Source: Gammaproteobacteria bacterium
Lineage (GTDB): Bacteria > Pseudomonadota > Gammaproteobacteria > GRL18
NCBI GenBank assembly: GCA_016744375.1
Contig: JADGEM010000022.1
Coordinates: 1 to 62,902, forward strand
Length of the DNA stretch: 62,902 nucleotides
Reading direction: 5' to 3'
Position 1 is the first letter of the stretch. Each line of letters begins with the position of its first letter. Below, piece by piece: positions 62,681-62,902 of the stretch. Position numbers and translations under genes: made by a program. The notes below the pieces were generated by a model, which ran no database searches, was not told the DNA's origin, and was given only the letters and a program-made list of their open reading frames with translations.

Positions 62681-62902
62681 TCGTGCATAAAGTTCATTCT
62701 GTTTCAGGACAACAAAAATACCCAGATTCCATTGAGGAATTTTTTTATAAAAATAACCCCATGCTGCATCATTAAATTTTTGAAAATTATTGCCATTATT
62801 ATTAGGGGTATTCGTAAAACCTTGTAGAAATCATGCAAATACAATATAATTTATTCTATGTTAAATTCGTAATTAAGTGTGGAAATATGACCTTAGAATA
62901 TG

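Overview
The window looks like chromosome from an AT-rich, respiratory gammaproteobacterium. The evidence is a minCDE operon, a DbpA-type RNA helicase, a MYG1/RluA housekeeping pair, several diguanylate-cyclase genes, PEP-CTERM proteins and many c-type cytochromes. I cannot place it below class. Core blocks alternate with accessory DNA rich in transposon remains.

Layout. 0.4-12 kb is mostly core: a membrane protein, minC-minD-minE, a DUF1624-type membrane acyltransferase, an N-formylglutamate amidohydrolase-like enzyme, a dicarboxylate symporter fused to a solute-binding domain, a sensory diguanylate cyclase and dbpA. 12-13.4 kb holds two secreted proteins, one a matrixin-like PEP-CTERM protease. 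13.8-19.5 kb is a four-gene minus-strand operon encoding two di-haem peroxidase-type cytochromes, a Tat-exported Rieske protein and an arsenite-oxidase-like molybdoenzyme. This is the composition of the iodate reductase cluster idrABP1P2. A perfect FNR/ANR palindrome lies upstream of it.

20-39 kb is the accessory region. An erythromycin-esterase-like gene shares a 179-bp exact direct repeat with a fragment 8.9 kb away, next to an intact IS21-family element. Between the repeats lie an IS66-type transposase killed by two nonsense codons, a GC-rich PEP-CTERM gene, a LuxR regulator, a HicA-like/HTH gene pair with a palindromic operator, a small tyrosine recombinase and an RsgA-like GTPase. Beyond IS21 are two integron-cassette-like genes separated by an attC-like site, a LysR/MdaB locus with a chimeric pseudogene, and MYG1-RluA.

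39.7-59.3 kb is the most interesting part. It is a divergent cluster around a 440-bp intergenic region with one good sigma-54 (-24/-12) promoter facing each way and a GTTCAA/TTGAAC dyad between them. Leftward genes encode two tiny membrane proteins, a CydA-like membrane protein without CydB, a di-haem cytochrome c, and a tri-haem cytochrome c fused to an ethylbenzene-dehydrogenase-gamma-like haem-b domain. Rightward genes encode a HEAT-repeat protein, a cupredoxin-like secreted protein, a tandem universal stress protein with four small PCP_red-like repeats, a radical-SAM/SPASM protein carrying the same small domain, a HemY-type oxidase, a membrane protein, a sensor histidine kinase, an NtrC-family sigma-54 activator and a SCO copper chaperone. 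I infer a regulated, undescribed or poorly described respiratory complex encoded with its own haem/copper maturation genes and two-component control. The window ends with two c-di-GMP enzymes, the last truncated at its 5' end.
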